From Bog-473 sp963751335 (GTDB lineage Bacteria > Actinomycetota > Acidimicrobiia > Acidimicrobiales > RAAP-2), in NCBI GenBank assembly GCA_963751335.1, contig CAVVUB010000008.1, forward strand, positions 1,302,001-1,366,000: a stretch of 64,000 nt of DNA. The letters run 5' to 3'. The notes beneath the pieces are model-generated. The model searched no databases and was not told the origin of the DNA. It worked only from the letters and a program-made list of their open reading frames with translations. Numbering within the stretch: the stretch's first letter is position 1; each line of letters starts with the position of its first letter. Positions 36,295 through 45,479 of the stretch are shown in pieces. Made by a program: the position numbers and the translations under genes.

Positions 36295-38043
36295 CGAGTT
36301 CGACCTCAGACTTCCCGCCCCATGTGTTGCGCGAATACGCCCTGCTTGCCGATGGAGAGCGCGGAGCCCTCATCGGACCGCGAGGAGAGATCAGTTGGAT
36401 GTGTGTGCCCAATTGGCACAGCCCGTCCGTTTTCACCTCACTCATCGGCGGAATGGGTACGTACGCAGTCACTCCGACATCCCGATTCGTGTGGGGCGGC
36501 TATTACGAACCTGGGACCTTGATCTGGCGGAGTCGGTGGGTCACTGATGACGGCATAGTCGAATGTCGAGAAGCGCTTGCCTTTCCGGGGGATCCCTTCC
36601 GCGCGGTCGTACTTCGACGGATCATCGCGGCCGAAGGAGAGGCCCGTGTCCGCGTGCATCTCGAGGCACGAGCTGACTACGGCAAGGATGCCTTGTCCGA
36701 AATTGCAATGGAGAACGGGATCTGGACCGCTCGAACGGGTCCTCTCCATGTTCGCTGGCAGGGGGCGGCCGAAGCACGGCCCAGTTCCGCCAGGAATCGA
36801 CGGCACCTGACCATGGATTTGGTCCTCGGCGCGGGCCATGCATCACGACTTGGTCCTCGAAGTCGGGCCAGGTGGATGCTCTGAAGAGCCGATCGATTCC
36901 GAAGAAGCTTGGAGCGCGACCGCGGCAGCGTGGAACGATGCCGTTCCCCTCTTGTCGGATTGCCTCAGCCCACCCGAGGCCCGGCATAGTTACGCGGTTC
37001 TGCGCGGGCTGACGGCGTCGAGTGGAGGGATGGTGGCTGCGGCCACCACCAGCCTGCCCGAGCGCAGCGAGGCGGGACGAAACTATGACTACCGCTATGT
37101 GTGGATCCGAGACCAGTGTTACGCCGGTCATGCGATGGCTGCCATAGGGGACACACGTCTCCTTGGTGATGCCGTCCGGTTTGTCACCAACCGATTGCTC
37201 GAACATGGAAGTCGTCTCTCACCCGCCTACACCGCAAAAGGTGAACCGGTTCCGGATCAGCGCAGCCTCGATCTACTCGGATACCCGGGGGGCTTCGATC
37301 AGGTCGGCAACTGGGTCAACGGACAATTTCAGCTGGACGCCTTCGGGGAAGCCCTGTTGCTGTTGGCTGACGCAAGCCACAATGACCTTCTGGACGCCGA
37401 CGGACTGCAAGCAGGAGAGCTCGCAGCGACCGCAATCGCCGAGCGATGGACGGAGCCCGACGCTGGAATCTGGGAGATCGAGAATCAGCCCTGGACTCAT
37501 AGCCGCCTGACCGCAGCCGCCGGATTGCGCTCCTACTGTGCGGCGCTGCCCCGGGGGCTGCAAGATCCTGAGTGGCTCGTTCTGGCCGACCGGATCGTGG
37601 CCGATACCGCGAGCCATGCCACGAATCCGGACGGTTATTGGCAACGCACTCCGGACGACCCTGGCCTCGACGCCGCGTTGCTTCTTCCAGCCTTGCGAGG
37701 TGCGATACCAGCCGATGACCCTCGGAGCGTGTCAACCTTCGACGCCTACGCGGACTCACTCACCGTCGATGGCTATGCCTATCGTTTCAGGCACGATGAA
37801 AGACCACTCGGCCAGGCCGAGGGCTCCTTCACCCTGTGTGGCTTCCTCATGGCTCTGGCCACTCATCAACAAGGTGACCGGCTCAGGGCCGAGAGTTGGT
37901 GGGAGCGAACCAGGGCTTCATGCGGACCGCCGATCTTGTACTCCGAAGAATACGACACGGACGAGAGACAGATGAGGGGCAACCTGCCCCAGGCGTTCGT
38001 TCACGCTCTCAAGCTCGAGGTGGCTGCGACCCTGGATGCGTAG
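36291..38043 (+). CDS. Glycoside hydrolase family 15 protein (frameshifted)
   Basis: About 584 codons. The N-terminal beta-sandwich begins with LREYALLADGERGALIGPRG and SWMCVPNWHSPSVFTSLIGG, typical of bacterial GH15 (glucoamylase/trehalase). The frame changes near 36836 (LVLGAGH to HHDLVLEVGPG), a net +1. The (alpha/alpha)6 catalytic barrel follows: NYDYRYVWIRDQCYAGHAM with its acidic residues, GGFDQVGNWVNGQFQLDAFG, EPDAGIWEIENQPWTHSRL (catalytic Glu region) and the C-terminal GNLPQAFVHALKL. The group hydrolyses alpha-glucosides or trehalose inside the cell. It is third in a coupled operon with an SDR. Confidence 0.82.
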
Positions 38044-38263
38044 GTGAGACACGCGCCGATCGTCCCGTCCCGTTCGTTTGCCCACTTGAGTTTGGAGCCA
38101 AGCTGTGACAGACAGAGACCGAAGCCGCCCTCAGCGAGGGCCATCGAGGTGCCCATCGATATCCTCCGTGCGAAGCACGATGTTGATGCCGTGACCACAC
38201 GCGAGCAGGGCGAAGCTCTGCGCATCGGCGCATCCAGCTTCCTGGATCATCAGCTCGACGTGG

Positions 38264-39649
38264 CTAGCGGATAATTCTCACCGAGTATCCGTGTACCGGA
38301 CCAGTCGGCAACCGGAGCGGGTTCACCACGGATTGGCCCACGGCGATGCACACGTGGGGACCCGGGCAGCTCACTGAGGCAAGGGAATCGGCGACTTTGT
38401 CCGGCGTCCGCGGCGTTGGCGCGACGAACCATCTCCCGTCCGACTCGACTTCGATCAATGCCCCACCTTCGCGGTTCCTCTTGGGTTGGCCGACTTGTGG
38501 TCCGATGACCTCCCCGACCGCCACACAGGAATAGCCAGCGCCGCAGGACACCGCCTCCAAATCGTTCTGTGCAAACCTCAAGTTCGGTGAAGGGACCCTG
38601 TGCCATCTAGAGCCCGAGAGTCCAGCGATTGATGTGGCACTGCTGATGACAGAGCCACATTCGAGGCTCGAGGCGGAAGCGCAAGGCTGATCGGAAATGC
38701 CTGTCCCGTCGTGGCCGACACCGACACAGGGGGCGTGAAGCGGGCAACTGACCGCGTTGAGGACGAGGCTGTGCGGGCTGAGTACAGCCCAGCCTTGTCC
38801 GCGGGACAGGAAGCCTCGAGGAGTGCCGCTGAGCGAATCTCCGTTGCCGACCGTCACACACAGGCTGCGCGTACACGCGACCGATGTGAGCATGGTGGGA
38901 TCAAGCGAATTCGTGGGTACGAAGTAAAGGCTCGCAGTGGGCGAGTATTCGGGGGTGGGGACGAGAGGGGCCAGGGAGCTGATCGCCCAGCCCGCTGCTG
39001 TTTCCCTGATGATGAGGCTTGCGTAGGGAGTGGTCTCGCGCGGATAACAGCACCCATTGTCCCAACCAACCGCAGTGCATTGACGAAGGGAGGTGCACGA
39101 CACCGCCTGCAGCCGATTGATGTTGATCGGGAACCAGGAGGCGCTCGGTGAGGGAACCACGGACCAGGTCGTACCGCTCATCTTCTCGATGAGGGTGGAA
39201 CCCCCTTGGGCGTTCGCCAATTGCTCCCCAACCGCGATGCATGTCGTTCTCGAAACGCAGTCGACGCCGTTGAGCTCAGTGTTGACGACGCGAGGTGTCG
39301 TCATGGTCGACCACGTCCGCCCATCGAAGCGCAAGACGACGGGTTCCTCACCTTGGCTGTTCATCGAAACGGCGGCAGGGCGGAATGTACCGACTGCCAC
39401 GCAAAATCTCGGGTCTACGCAGCTGATTGAGGACAATGAAACGTTCGGCGCCCCCTGGCCGGGTAATGGAAGTGCCCGCACCGCCATCCCGGGGCACGCG
39501 TGCGATCCGGTGGCACCGGAGTACCCCCCGGCCCCGAGAAGGACAATCAGGCAGGAAGCTACGGAAACGGCAATGGTGGCCAATCGGACCGCCGGGGGCC
39601 GATCGAGTCGTTTCCGGGGTCGCACAGGCGGAGAGGCCAAGAGCCGCAC
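38264..39649 (-). CDS. Secreted beta-propeller-like protein with seven SC-x(n)-C-VG repeats
   Basis: 461 residues. After a basic N-terminus and a helix (LATIAVSVASCLIVLLGAGG) there are seven repeats of the form (S/D/A)C...C-[VIT]-x-VG: SCVDPRFCVAVG, DCVSRTTCIAVG, SCTSLRQCTAVG, ACTRSLCVTVG, SCPLHAPCVGVG, SCGAGYSCVAVG and SCPGPHVCIAVG, each separated by 35-65 residues and often followed by a W...P element. The paired Cys should form disulfides outside the cell, and seven units fit a seven-bladed propeller. Such repeats are frequent in Acidimicrobiia-type secreted proteins. No catalytic residues are evident. Confidence 0.68.
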   Translation of the reverse strand: MRLLASPPVRPRKRLDRPPAVRLATIAVSVASCLIVLLGAGGYSGATGSHACPGMAVRALPLPGQGAPNVSLSSISCVDPRFCVAVGTFRPAAVSMNSQGEEPVVLRFDGRTWSTMTTPRVVNTELNGVDCVSRTTCIAVGEQLANAQGGSTLIEKMSGTTWSVVPSPSASWFPININRLQAVSCTSLRQCTAVGWDNGCCYPRETTPYASLIIRETAAGWAISSLAPLVPTPEYSPTASLYFVPTNSLDPTMLTSVACTRSLCVTVGNGDSLSGTPRGFLSRGQGWAVLSPHSLVLNAVSCPLHAPCVGVGHDGTGISDQPCASASSLECGSVISSATSIAGLSGSRWHRVPSPNLRFAQNDLEAVSCGAGYSCVAVGEVIGPQVGQPKRNREGGALIEVESDGRWFVAPTPRTPDKVADSLASVSCPGPHVCIAVGQSVVNPLRLPTGPVHGYSVRIIR

Positions 39650-40016
39650 GGGACAAGGCTATCGACGAAATGCTTCGAATTTGGCTCTCAACTCTTGGGT
39701 GTCCGCCGTCCCCGACGAAGCCGCTGGCCAGCGTTCGTGGGTCCCAGTTCGATCCTCGCCATCGGGTGTGCATATGGGGATCTGAAGTGGCCATGATCTC
39801 GACCCGGCTGACGGTCTGGAGGGAGGCGGTGCAGGTATCGGACGAGGCCTCGCCCGGGGCTGGCCGCATTGGGTTAACAGTCTGATCTGGGAATGCGCGT
39901 TCGATTATTTCGTGGGCGCCCTCTACCTACCGAGGCACTGCGATCTCTTCCAGACTTAGGATGCAGCAGCGCTCGCTGCGCTGCCTACACGTGTCCCCGC
40001 ACACAAGAGGAGTGGA
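39650..40016. other. Divergent intergenic region
   Basis: About 370 bp between the divergent propeller and SDR genes. No protein-like frame was seen. A perfect 14-bp palindrome (GCAGCGCTCGCTGC, 39966-39979) lies 38 nt before the SDR start and could be an operator or chance in GC-rich DNA. Confidence 0.35.
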
Positions 40017-40829
40017 ATGGATCTCGGACTTGCTGATGCACACGTTCTCGTGGTCGGCGGGTCGCGGGGTATGGGCCGCGCAGCCGCCGAGACATTCGCC
40101 CGAGAGGGTGCCCGTGTGGCGGTACTGGCCCGAGCCAGCGAGGCGCTCGACAACACGCTCTCCACTCTCGATTCTTTGGGGAGCTCCGAGAGCGTGGCTT
40201 TAATCGCGGATCTCACGAGTCCCATCGAAGTTGACTCGGCCTTCCACCGTCTGGGAGAACGGTGGGATGCCTTGGAGGTCCTCGTCAACACCGCGGGACC
40301 GGTCGACGTCGGGATCGGCCGCTTCGACCGGCTTGACGACGACGAATGGCGGGATACCTTTGATATTGGGGTGTTCAGCGCCGTCCGCACAGTTCGCCGA
40401 TCCCTACCCCTTTTGCGCCGCGGCTCGTTCGCCAGGATCGTCAACGTCTCGGCTCATTCGACCAAGCGGCAGAGCCCCGACCTCGTGGCGTACACCGCAG
40501 CCAAGGCGGCCTTGAGCAGCCTGACCAAGAACCTGTCCCAGTGGCTGGCACCCGAAGGCATCCTAGTGAACACGGTCTCGCCGGGGTCCTTCCTTTCGGA
40601 AGGGATGCAGGGCTACCTCCGAACCCTCCCTCCCGAACGTGGTGTGGACAGCACCAGCCTCACCGACGCGATGAGGGTCATCGCAGAGGATTTCGGTCAT
40701 CCCGCTTATCTGGGTCGAGCCGGCAGCCCAGTCGAGATCGGGCCTGTCATCGCATTCCTCGGCTCCCCCGTGAACAGCTACATGACCGGAGCCGATGTGA
40801 ACGTCGATGGTGGATCCGACTTCACCTGA
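40017..40829 (+). CDS. SDR family oxidoreductase
   Basis: 270 residues. The cofactor loop is VGGSRGMGRAAAETFAREGA, followed by LIADLTSP, VNTAGPVDVG, catalytic Ser in IVNVSAHSTK and the YTAAK Tyr/Lys pair, ending VNVDGGSDFT. AGAGGAGT precedes ATG 40017. The form resembles beta-ketoacyl-ACP reductase-like SDRs acting on hydroxyacyl or sterol-like compounds. It sits at the left edge of the CoA catabolic island, convergent with another SDR. Confidence 0.85.
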   Translation: MDLGLADAHVLVVGGSRGMGRAAAETFAREGARVAVLARASEALDNTLSTLDSLGSSESVALIADLTSPIEVDSAFHRLGERWDALEVLVNTAGPVDVGIGRFDRLDDDEWRDTFDIGVFSAVRTVRRSLPLLRRGSFARIVNVSAHSTKRQSPDLVAYTAAKAALSSLTKNLSQWLAPEGILVNTVSPGSFLSEGMQGYLRTLPPERGVDSTSLTDAMRVIAEDFGHPAYLGRAGSPVEIGPVIAFLGSPVNSYMTGADVNVDGGSDFT

Positions 40830-40914
40830 AACTCCGCAGATGATGACCGAGGCGCACTGCGGCGACATCTTCGGCGGCGAGGCCCCGCCAACTGAGTGAT
40901 GGCAGCTGCTCCGG

Positions 40915-41778
40915 TCAGCGGGTGACGAGACCACCATCGGCGTGGATCACGGTGCCGGTCACATAGCTGGACGCATCGGAGGCGAGAAATAATGCTGGCC
41001 CCACCATCTCGTGGGCATTCGCCACGCGTCGCAGCAAGGCTGCTCGGGCCATGCCGGCGGTTGCTACTGGTCCGGTGGCGCGTGTCATATCGGTGTCGAC
41101 GGATCCTGGGGCCAGGGCGTTGACCCGAATGCCTTCAGCGGCAAGGCCAGCGGCCAGAGCCTTGGTATAGGAGACCATGGCGGCCTTGGCGGCGGCGTAG
41201 TGGGCGACCGTGGCAGAGAAGAGCCAGGCTCCCGCCGAAACCATGTTGATCACCGACGCATGATCCGAGACCCGCAGGTAGGGAAGCGATTCCTGGACGA
41301 GAAAGAGCGGTCCCCTTACATTGACGTCCATCGATTTGGTGACTCCCGCCTCCGTGAAGCTACCAACGGGTTCGGCAAGGGCGTTCGCGGCGTTGTTCAC
41401 GACGACGTCGATGCCACCGAAGCGTTCCACGGTGGCACTGACAAGGGCCCTGACATCACTCAAGGAGCCCATGTGGCAGGCGATGCCAATGGCGTCGATC
41501 CCCAGGGAATGTAATGCCTCTTGCGTGTCGGCACATGCGTCGGCCTTTCGGCTCGCGACAACCACGCGTGCGCCGGCCTGGCCGAATCCCTCGGCGATGG
41601 CGCGGCCGATCCCGCGAGTACCGCCTGTGACCAGCGCCACTCGCCCATCAAGGCGGAAGAGTCGACTCACGTCGATACCTCCGGCATCAGTCACCTCACC
41701 GGCACCACCGGCACCACCGGCACCACCGGCACTTCCAGGTGAGTCGATCGGGCGTTCGTTCTGCTCCTCTGAGTTCAT
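40915..41778 (-). CDS. SDR family oxidoreductase with Gly/Ala-rich N-terminal linker
   Basis: 287 residues from ATG 41778. After an acidic start (MNSEEQNERPIDSPG) comes a linker of GGA repeats encoded by a 9-bp tandem repeat, then the SDR core: VTGGTRGIGRAIAEGFGQAG, NNAANALAEP, catalytic Ser in SVINMVSAGAWL and YAAAK. It ends with YVTGTVIHADGGLVTR. The linker is unusual for an SDR and could vary in length by repeat slippage. Probably part of the catabolic island; it faces the leaderless hydratase gene at 42102. Confidence 0.82.
   Translation of the reverse strand: MNSEEQNERPIDSPGSAGGAGGAGGAGEVTDAGGIDVSRLFRLDGRVALVTGGTRGIGRAIAEGFGQAGARVVVASRKADACADTQEALHSLGIDAIGIACHMGSLSDVRALVSATVERFGGIDVVVNNAANALAEPVGSFTEAGVTKSMDVNVRGPLFLVQESLPYLRVSDHASVINMVSAGAWLFSATVAHYAAAKAAMVSYTKALAAGLAAEGIRVNALAPGSVDTDMTRATGPVATAGMARAALLRRVANAHEMVGPALFLASDASSYVTGTVIHADGGLVTR
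41701..41732. repeat. 9-bp tandem repeat (GGCACCACC), 3.5 copies
   Basis: Three perfect copies of GGCACCACC (41701-41727) and a partial fourth. On the minus strand it encodes the Gly-Gly-Ala linker near the N-terminus of the SDR at 40915-41778. The unit is a multiple of three, so copy-number change would keep the frame. Confidence 0.75.
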
Positions 41779-41932
41779 GAGAGTCCTGGACCGATCTGTG
41801 GGCGGACTGCGACCATCCCGTGGGAAACATCCTGGACGGCATAAGGGAACCAGTCCATAACTCGAAATACCTCTTTCGTGGAAACCTCGGACCGAGCCCA
41901 ATTCGGACAGTCAACGGTCACCGTAGGAATTT

Positions 41933-42101
41933 GTATATTATATTATCGGGGCGTGCCTGGGCAGGCCCGGGTTGCTTGCCAGTGGTGATTTCCCGCTCTC
42001 GTTGTAGTGATGCGGGACCGGGATTCCTCATCGCGCCTCACCACGATGAAAGGGACACAGACGCAGGGTGGCCCTGTGACTGCATTTGATATGTTCGCCC
42101 G
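41933..42101 (+). promoter_or_regulatory. AT-rich motif and hydratase promoter region
   Basis: GTATATTATAT lies at 41933-41943 in an otherwise GC-rich gap and is one of seven similar copies in the island. TATTAT (41941-41946) is followed after 6 nt by a GTG that opens an 11-residue frame ending at 41988. Closer to the hydratase, TATGTT (42090-42095) lies 6 nt before its ATG, so a second, leaderless start is likely there. The rest of the 320-bp gap shows no gene. Confidence 0.45.
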
Positions 42102-42908
42102 ATGAGCACCGTAGTCATACCGGATGGTCTGACGACGATCACATATGACGTTCGTGACCACGTCGCGCAGGTGACGCTGAATCGACCAGACATGCACAAT
42201 GCATTCAACGAGCGCATGCAAGATGAGCTCGCTGCGCTCTGGCGCCATATTCGCCTCGACGATGCGGTGCGGGTCGTCGTATTGACCGGTGCGGGAGATC
42301 GGGCGTTTTGCACGGGCATCGATCGTGGGGATATTCCTGTCGACGAAGAGTTCGATCCCTTCACCTACGACGATCCCGGCCAAAAGATCGGCCCCAAGAG
42401 TCAAGGTTTGTGGAAGCCCGTCATTGCCGCCGTGAACGGCATGGCGTGTGGAGGAGGTTTCTACCTCCTCGGCGAGAGCGACGTCATCATCGCGGCGGAG
42501 CATGCCACGTTCTTCGATCCGCACGTGAGCTTCACCATGACGGCTGTCTATGAACCCATCTTGCTGACCAACAGGATGGCGTTCGGGGATCTGGTGCGGA
42601 TGAGCCTGGTGGGACTCAATGAGCGGATGTCGGCGCGGACCGCCCGTGAGACCGGATTGGTGAGCGAGGTTGTCCCCACGGAGCAGCTCCTCGGCTCCAG
42701 CCGAGCCCTCGCCGGGGTCATCGCCTCGCAACCTCCGACGAGCGTGCAGGCAACCCTGCGGACTCTCTGGGCAGTGCGCGGTCTTTCGCGGGAACAAGCT
42801 CTAGACCTCGGAAATGTTTTCCTTCAACTGGGCACGAGCGCCCGGGCGCTGCGAGAAGGCCAAGAATTCTTCTCGCAACAGAAGCGGGGGGAGTGGAAGC
42901 TGCGCTAA
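42102..42908 (+). CDS. Enoyl-CoA hydratase/isomerase family protein
   Basis: 268 residues with the crotonase fold: VAQVTLNRPDMHNAFNERM, VVVLTGAGDRAFCTGIDRGD (first oxyanion region) and KPVIAAVNGMACGGGFYLLG (second). The Glu positions used for hydration are not clearly conserved, so isomerase or C-C hydrolase chemistry is possible. ATG 42102 lies 6 nt after TATGTT with no ribosome site, suggesting a leaderless mRNA. It is the first plus-strand gene of the island and stands opposite an acyl-CoA ligase. Confidence 0.85.
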   Translation: MSTVVIPDGLTTITYDVRDHVAQVTLNRPDMHNAFNERMQDELAALWRHIRLDDAVRVVVLTGAGDRAFCTGIDRGDIPVDEEFDPFTYDDPGQKIGPKSQGLWKPVIAAVNGMACGGGFYLLGESDVIIAAEHATFFDPHVSFTMTAVYEPILLTNRMAFGDLVRMSLVGLNERMSARTARETGLVSEVVPTEQLLGSSRALAGVIASQPPTSVQATLRTLWAVRGLSREQALDLGNVFLQLGTSARALREGQEFFSQQKRGEWKLR

Positions 42909-42962
42909 CGGATTGTGCTGTTATGAGGGATCGCGTGCTGTCCGCGGAGCAGTCGCACGCAG

Positions 42963-44525
42963 CTATATCAGACGCGAACGCAGGTCCTGTTTGAGCACCT
43001 TGCCCATTGCGTTCCTGGGAAGCGAATCGACGACTTCCAGCTGCTCGGGGCACTTCTGGATGGCGAGACCTTCGAGGAGGCAGTGGGAGCGGATATCCTT
43101 CAGCTCCACCTTGGACCCGTTCTGAAGAACCAAAACGGCTACGACCCGTTCTCCCGTGCGTTCGTCCGGTAGTCCGAGTACGGCCGCCTCGGCGACTGCG
43201 GGATGACGGTAAAGCATTTCCTCGACCTCGACAACGGAAATGTTCTCTGCATTGCGGATAATGATGTCTTTAAGGCGACCCGTGATGCGGACGTTTCCAG
43301 CGCCATCGATCGTGCCGAGGTCACCGGTGTGAAACCATCCGTCGGCATCGAACGAAGACTCGTCGAGCGCCGGATCGACATAGCCCGAGAAGCATTGTGG
43401 ACCTCGAAGGAGAAGCTGGCCTTCTATCCCCGCCGAACAGACGCGCCCTTCTGTGTCGACGGCGCGCACCGAGACCCCCGACGCCGGCCGTCCGACCGAC
43501 GTTGTGAGTATCTCCACCGAGTCGTCGGGCGCCGCGGATGTGGCATTAGGGAACTCGGTCAGACCCCAGCTGCCGATGAGTGGCACGCCGAACGTCGCCC
43601 TCATTTCGTGGTGTATCTCGGTCGGAACGGGGGCACCGCCGAAAGTCCCGAACCGCAGGGCAGGAAAGAGCGCCGCACCGAGGCTGTCTCGCGCGGCGTC
43701 CAGATACGCCCGGAAGAACGGGACCGCTGTGCCCAGGGCGGTGGGCTTGTAGACAGCCATCCGGCGCGGGGTTTCTGCGGGATCGAAGGAATCGAAGAGG
43801 ATGAGATGGACTCCGCCACGAATGCTGGTTGCTAGGACGGACGCGCCACCGATATGTGTGATCGGCCAGGGGATTGGATAGACATCGTCCTCTCCGAATC
43901 CCATGAGATCGAGCAACGGATTGGACGAGGACATGATGCTGGTGTCGGTATGGCGCGCGCCCTTTGGGTCGGCGGTGGTGCCCGACGAGTAGTAGATCCA
44001 GCGGGGACCGTCTTTCGAAGGCGATGGGGTTTGCGCCGAGCTGTTCGGGTCCGCGGTCGGGAGGTTGAGTCCGTATGGGGCTCCACGAGCGCTCAGGTCG
44101 AGCAGATCGATCGCCATCACATCGAAATCACCGGACGTGGCAAGGTCCCGCGCCATCGCCCCGTGCGAAAATCCTCGCCAGCTCTCCGGGACGATGAGCA
44201 GCTCGGTACCGACTTGTTTGGTGATGAACGAGACCTCACGCTCACGCAAGATCGGGATCAAAGGGTTCTGGACGGCGCCGATCCGCGCCAGCGCGACCAG
44301 GAGTACGACGGCATCTATCGTCGTTGGCAACTGCCAGGAGACCACGGTGTCGGTTCTGATTCCGCGATCCGAGAGCGCAGCCGCTGCGGCCTCAGCGGCC
44401 TCCCGAAGCTGGGTTCGTGTCAACGACCGGCCGTGGTCGTCGGATACAACGAGGGCCTGCGGTTGTTCCTCGGCTGCTTGAACGACGAGCTCCCAGAACG
44501 TCGGTGGCAGCGTCGATCCCATCAT
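42963..44525 (-). CDS. Acyl-CoA synthetase (AMP-forming)
   Basis: 520 residues. ANL-superfamily motifs: IYYSSGTTADPKGARHT (P-loop), GSWGLTEFPNAT (A5), DADGWFHTGDLGTIDG and GRLKDIIIRNAENISVVEVE (hinge), with the C-terminal catalytic Lys in GKVLKQDLRSRL. It activates a carboxylate to the acyl-AMP and then the CoA thioester. The ATG at 44525 overlaps the tetR stop (ATGA) and has GAGGGGGT as ribosome site, so it is expressed with the TetR regulator. Substrate class is not resolved by the sequence. Confidence 0.87.
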   Translation of the reverse strand: MMGSTLPPTFWELVVQAAEEQPQALVVSDDHGRSLTRTQLREAAEAAAAALSDRGIRTDTVVSWQLPTTIDAVVLLVALARIGAVQNPLIPILREREVSFITKQVGTELLIVPESWRGFSHGAMARDLATSGDFDVMAIDLLDLSARGAPYGLNLPTADPNSSAQTPSPSKDGPRWIYYSSGTTADPKGARHTDTSIMSSSNPLLDLMGFGEDDVYPIPWPITHIGGASVLATSIRGGVHLILFDSFDPAETPRRMAVYKPTALGTAVPFFRAYLDAARDSLGAALFPALRFGTFGGAPVPTEIHHEMRATFGVPLIGSWGLTEFPNATSAAPDDSVEILTTSVGRPASGVSVRAVDTEGRVCSAGIEGQLLLRGPQCFSGYVDPALDESSFDADGWFHTGDLGTIDGAGNVRITGRLKDIIIRNAENISVVEVEEMLYRHPAVAEAAVLGLPDERTGERVVAVLVLQNGSKVELKDIRSHCLLEGLAIQKCPEQLEVVDSLPRNAMGKVLKQDLRSRLI

Positions 44526-45181
44526 CGGACCCCCTCGCTGTCGAAACTGATGATCTCGCTCTGCGTAGGAGGATAAGGCTCGTCCGTGATCTCGGAGTCT
44601 CCTTCGAACATCAGGTCGATGCTCTCGCTGAGATAGTCGTAGAGACCTGTGATGGGCAGACGCCCGGCGGACCAGGCACGCAACTGGCTGTCGAGGACGG
44701 CATCCACTGTCCGGACGATGGTACGGGCCCGACGTGGCTCCACACCGTCGAGCAACTCCATGTAAACGCTTGATGTGGTCTGATCCATTCTCTCGAGGAT
44801 CTCTGTGGCGAAGGGGTCCGACGACAACTCGAGTGACGCAATGAGCCGGGCCAGCTGAGGCTGATGCTGGAAGGCGCGAACCGAACGATGGAGCGCCTCG
44901 GTGAGCTTCTGGCGTGGCGTGAGTCCTTGTGGGGGATGACGAGCAAGGCTGGACCTGAGTGTGGCCGCCCATTTGACGAGTACTTCGGCGAAGAGGTGCT
45001 CTTTCGACGAGAAGTAGTGATACAGCGTGCCAAGCGCAACATCGGCTTCCTCGGCCACGTCTTTGATTTGAATGCGCTCGTACTCATTGCGCTCCAACAG
45101 CACGAGTCCAGCGTCGATGATGCGCTGACGGCGCGCCCGCTGATCCTCCGTCAGCAGGTTCGGCGATACCGGTTCGGCCAT
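44522..45181 (-). CDS. TetR family transcriptional regulator
   Basis: 219 residues. DNA-binding part: LTEDQRARRQRIIDAGLVLL, IKDVAEEADVALGTLYHYFS, SKEHLFAEVLVKW, which resembles KstR-like regulators of actinobacterial steroid and fatty-acid catabolism. The C-terminal domain (YDYLSESIDLMFEG) would bind the effector, perhaps an acyl-CoA. It is first in a two-gene unit with an acyl-CoA ligase. A CTAGA-N7-TCTAG repeat lies 76-92 nt upstream. Confidence 0.85.
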   Translation of the reverse strand: MAEPVSPNLLTEDQRARRQRIIDAGLVLLERNEYERIQIKDVAEEADVALGTLYHYFSSKEHLFAEVLVKWAATLRSSLARHPPQGLTPRQKLTEALHRSVRAFQHQPQLARLIASLELSSDPFATEILERMDQTTSSVYMELLDGVEPRRARTIVRTVDAVLDSQLRAWSAGRLPITGLYDYLSESIDLMFEGDSEITDEPYPPTQSEIISFDSEGVR

Positions 45182-45256
45182 TTCAGCCTGTTCCGAGTGG
45201 GTTCATCACGCCGATCCTCGGACAGCGCGGCTTGTGCGTTTCAGTCGCAGTAGTCA

Positions 45257-45273
45257 CTAGAAGCGAAGTCTAG
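45257..45273. promoter_or_regulatory. Candidate TetR operator CTAGA-N7-TCTAG
   Basis: A perfect 5-bp inverted repeat with 7-bp spacer in the 298-bp gap between the tetR start (45181) and the P450 stop (45480). The rest of the gap shows no gene and is slightly AT-richer than its surroundings. The operator role is inferred from position only. Confidence 0.35.
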
Positions 45274-45479
45274 CCCTTGGGGGAAAATCCGTTCCTAAGG
45301 TATTGGGACGCGGTTGAAATTCTGTTCTATTGCGGCGAGATCGGGGCAACCAAATCCAATTGCGATCGAGCGAGGCTCAGCAATTGTCCCGTGTGAGGCC
45401 GCTGAAGCAGCGATTGAACTTCGGGCTTCAAGAACCCATGCGATCAGCCCCAGAGGAAATTCCGAGGGGACCGCCCAGT

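Noticed and set aside
38044..38274. Short frames on both strands between GH15 and the propeller gene
   Set aside because: A minus-strand piece (EGGFGLCLSQLGSKLKW) faintly recalls a HATPase-type ATP-binding loop and a plus-strand GTG at 38149 gives 41 codons, but neither has a clear start, length or neighbour support.
41701..41732. Possible CRISPR-like repeats
   Set aside because: It is a simple 9-bp tandem repeat encoding a Gly/Ala linker, with no spacers.
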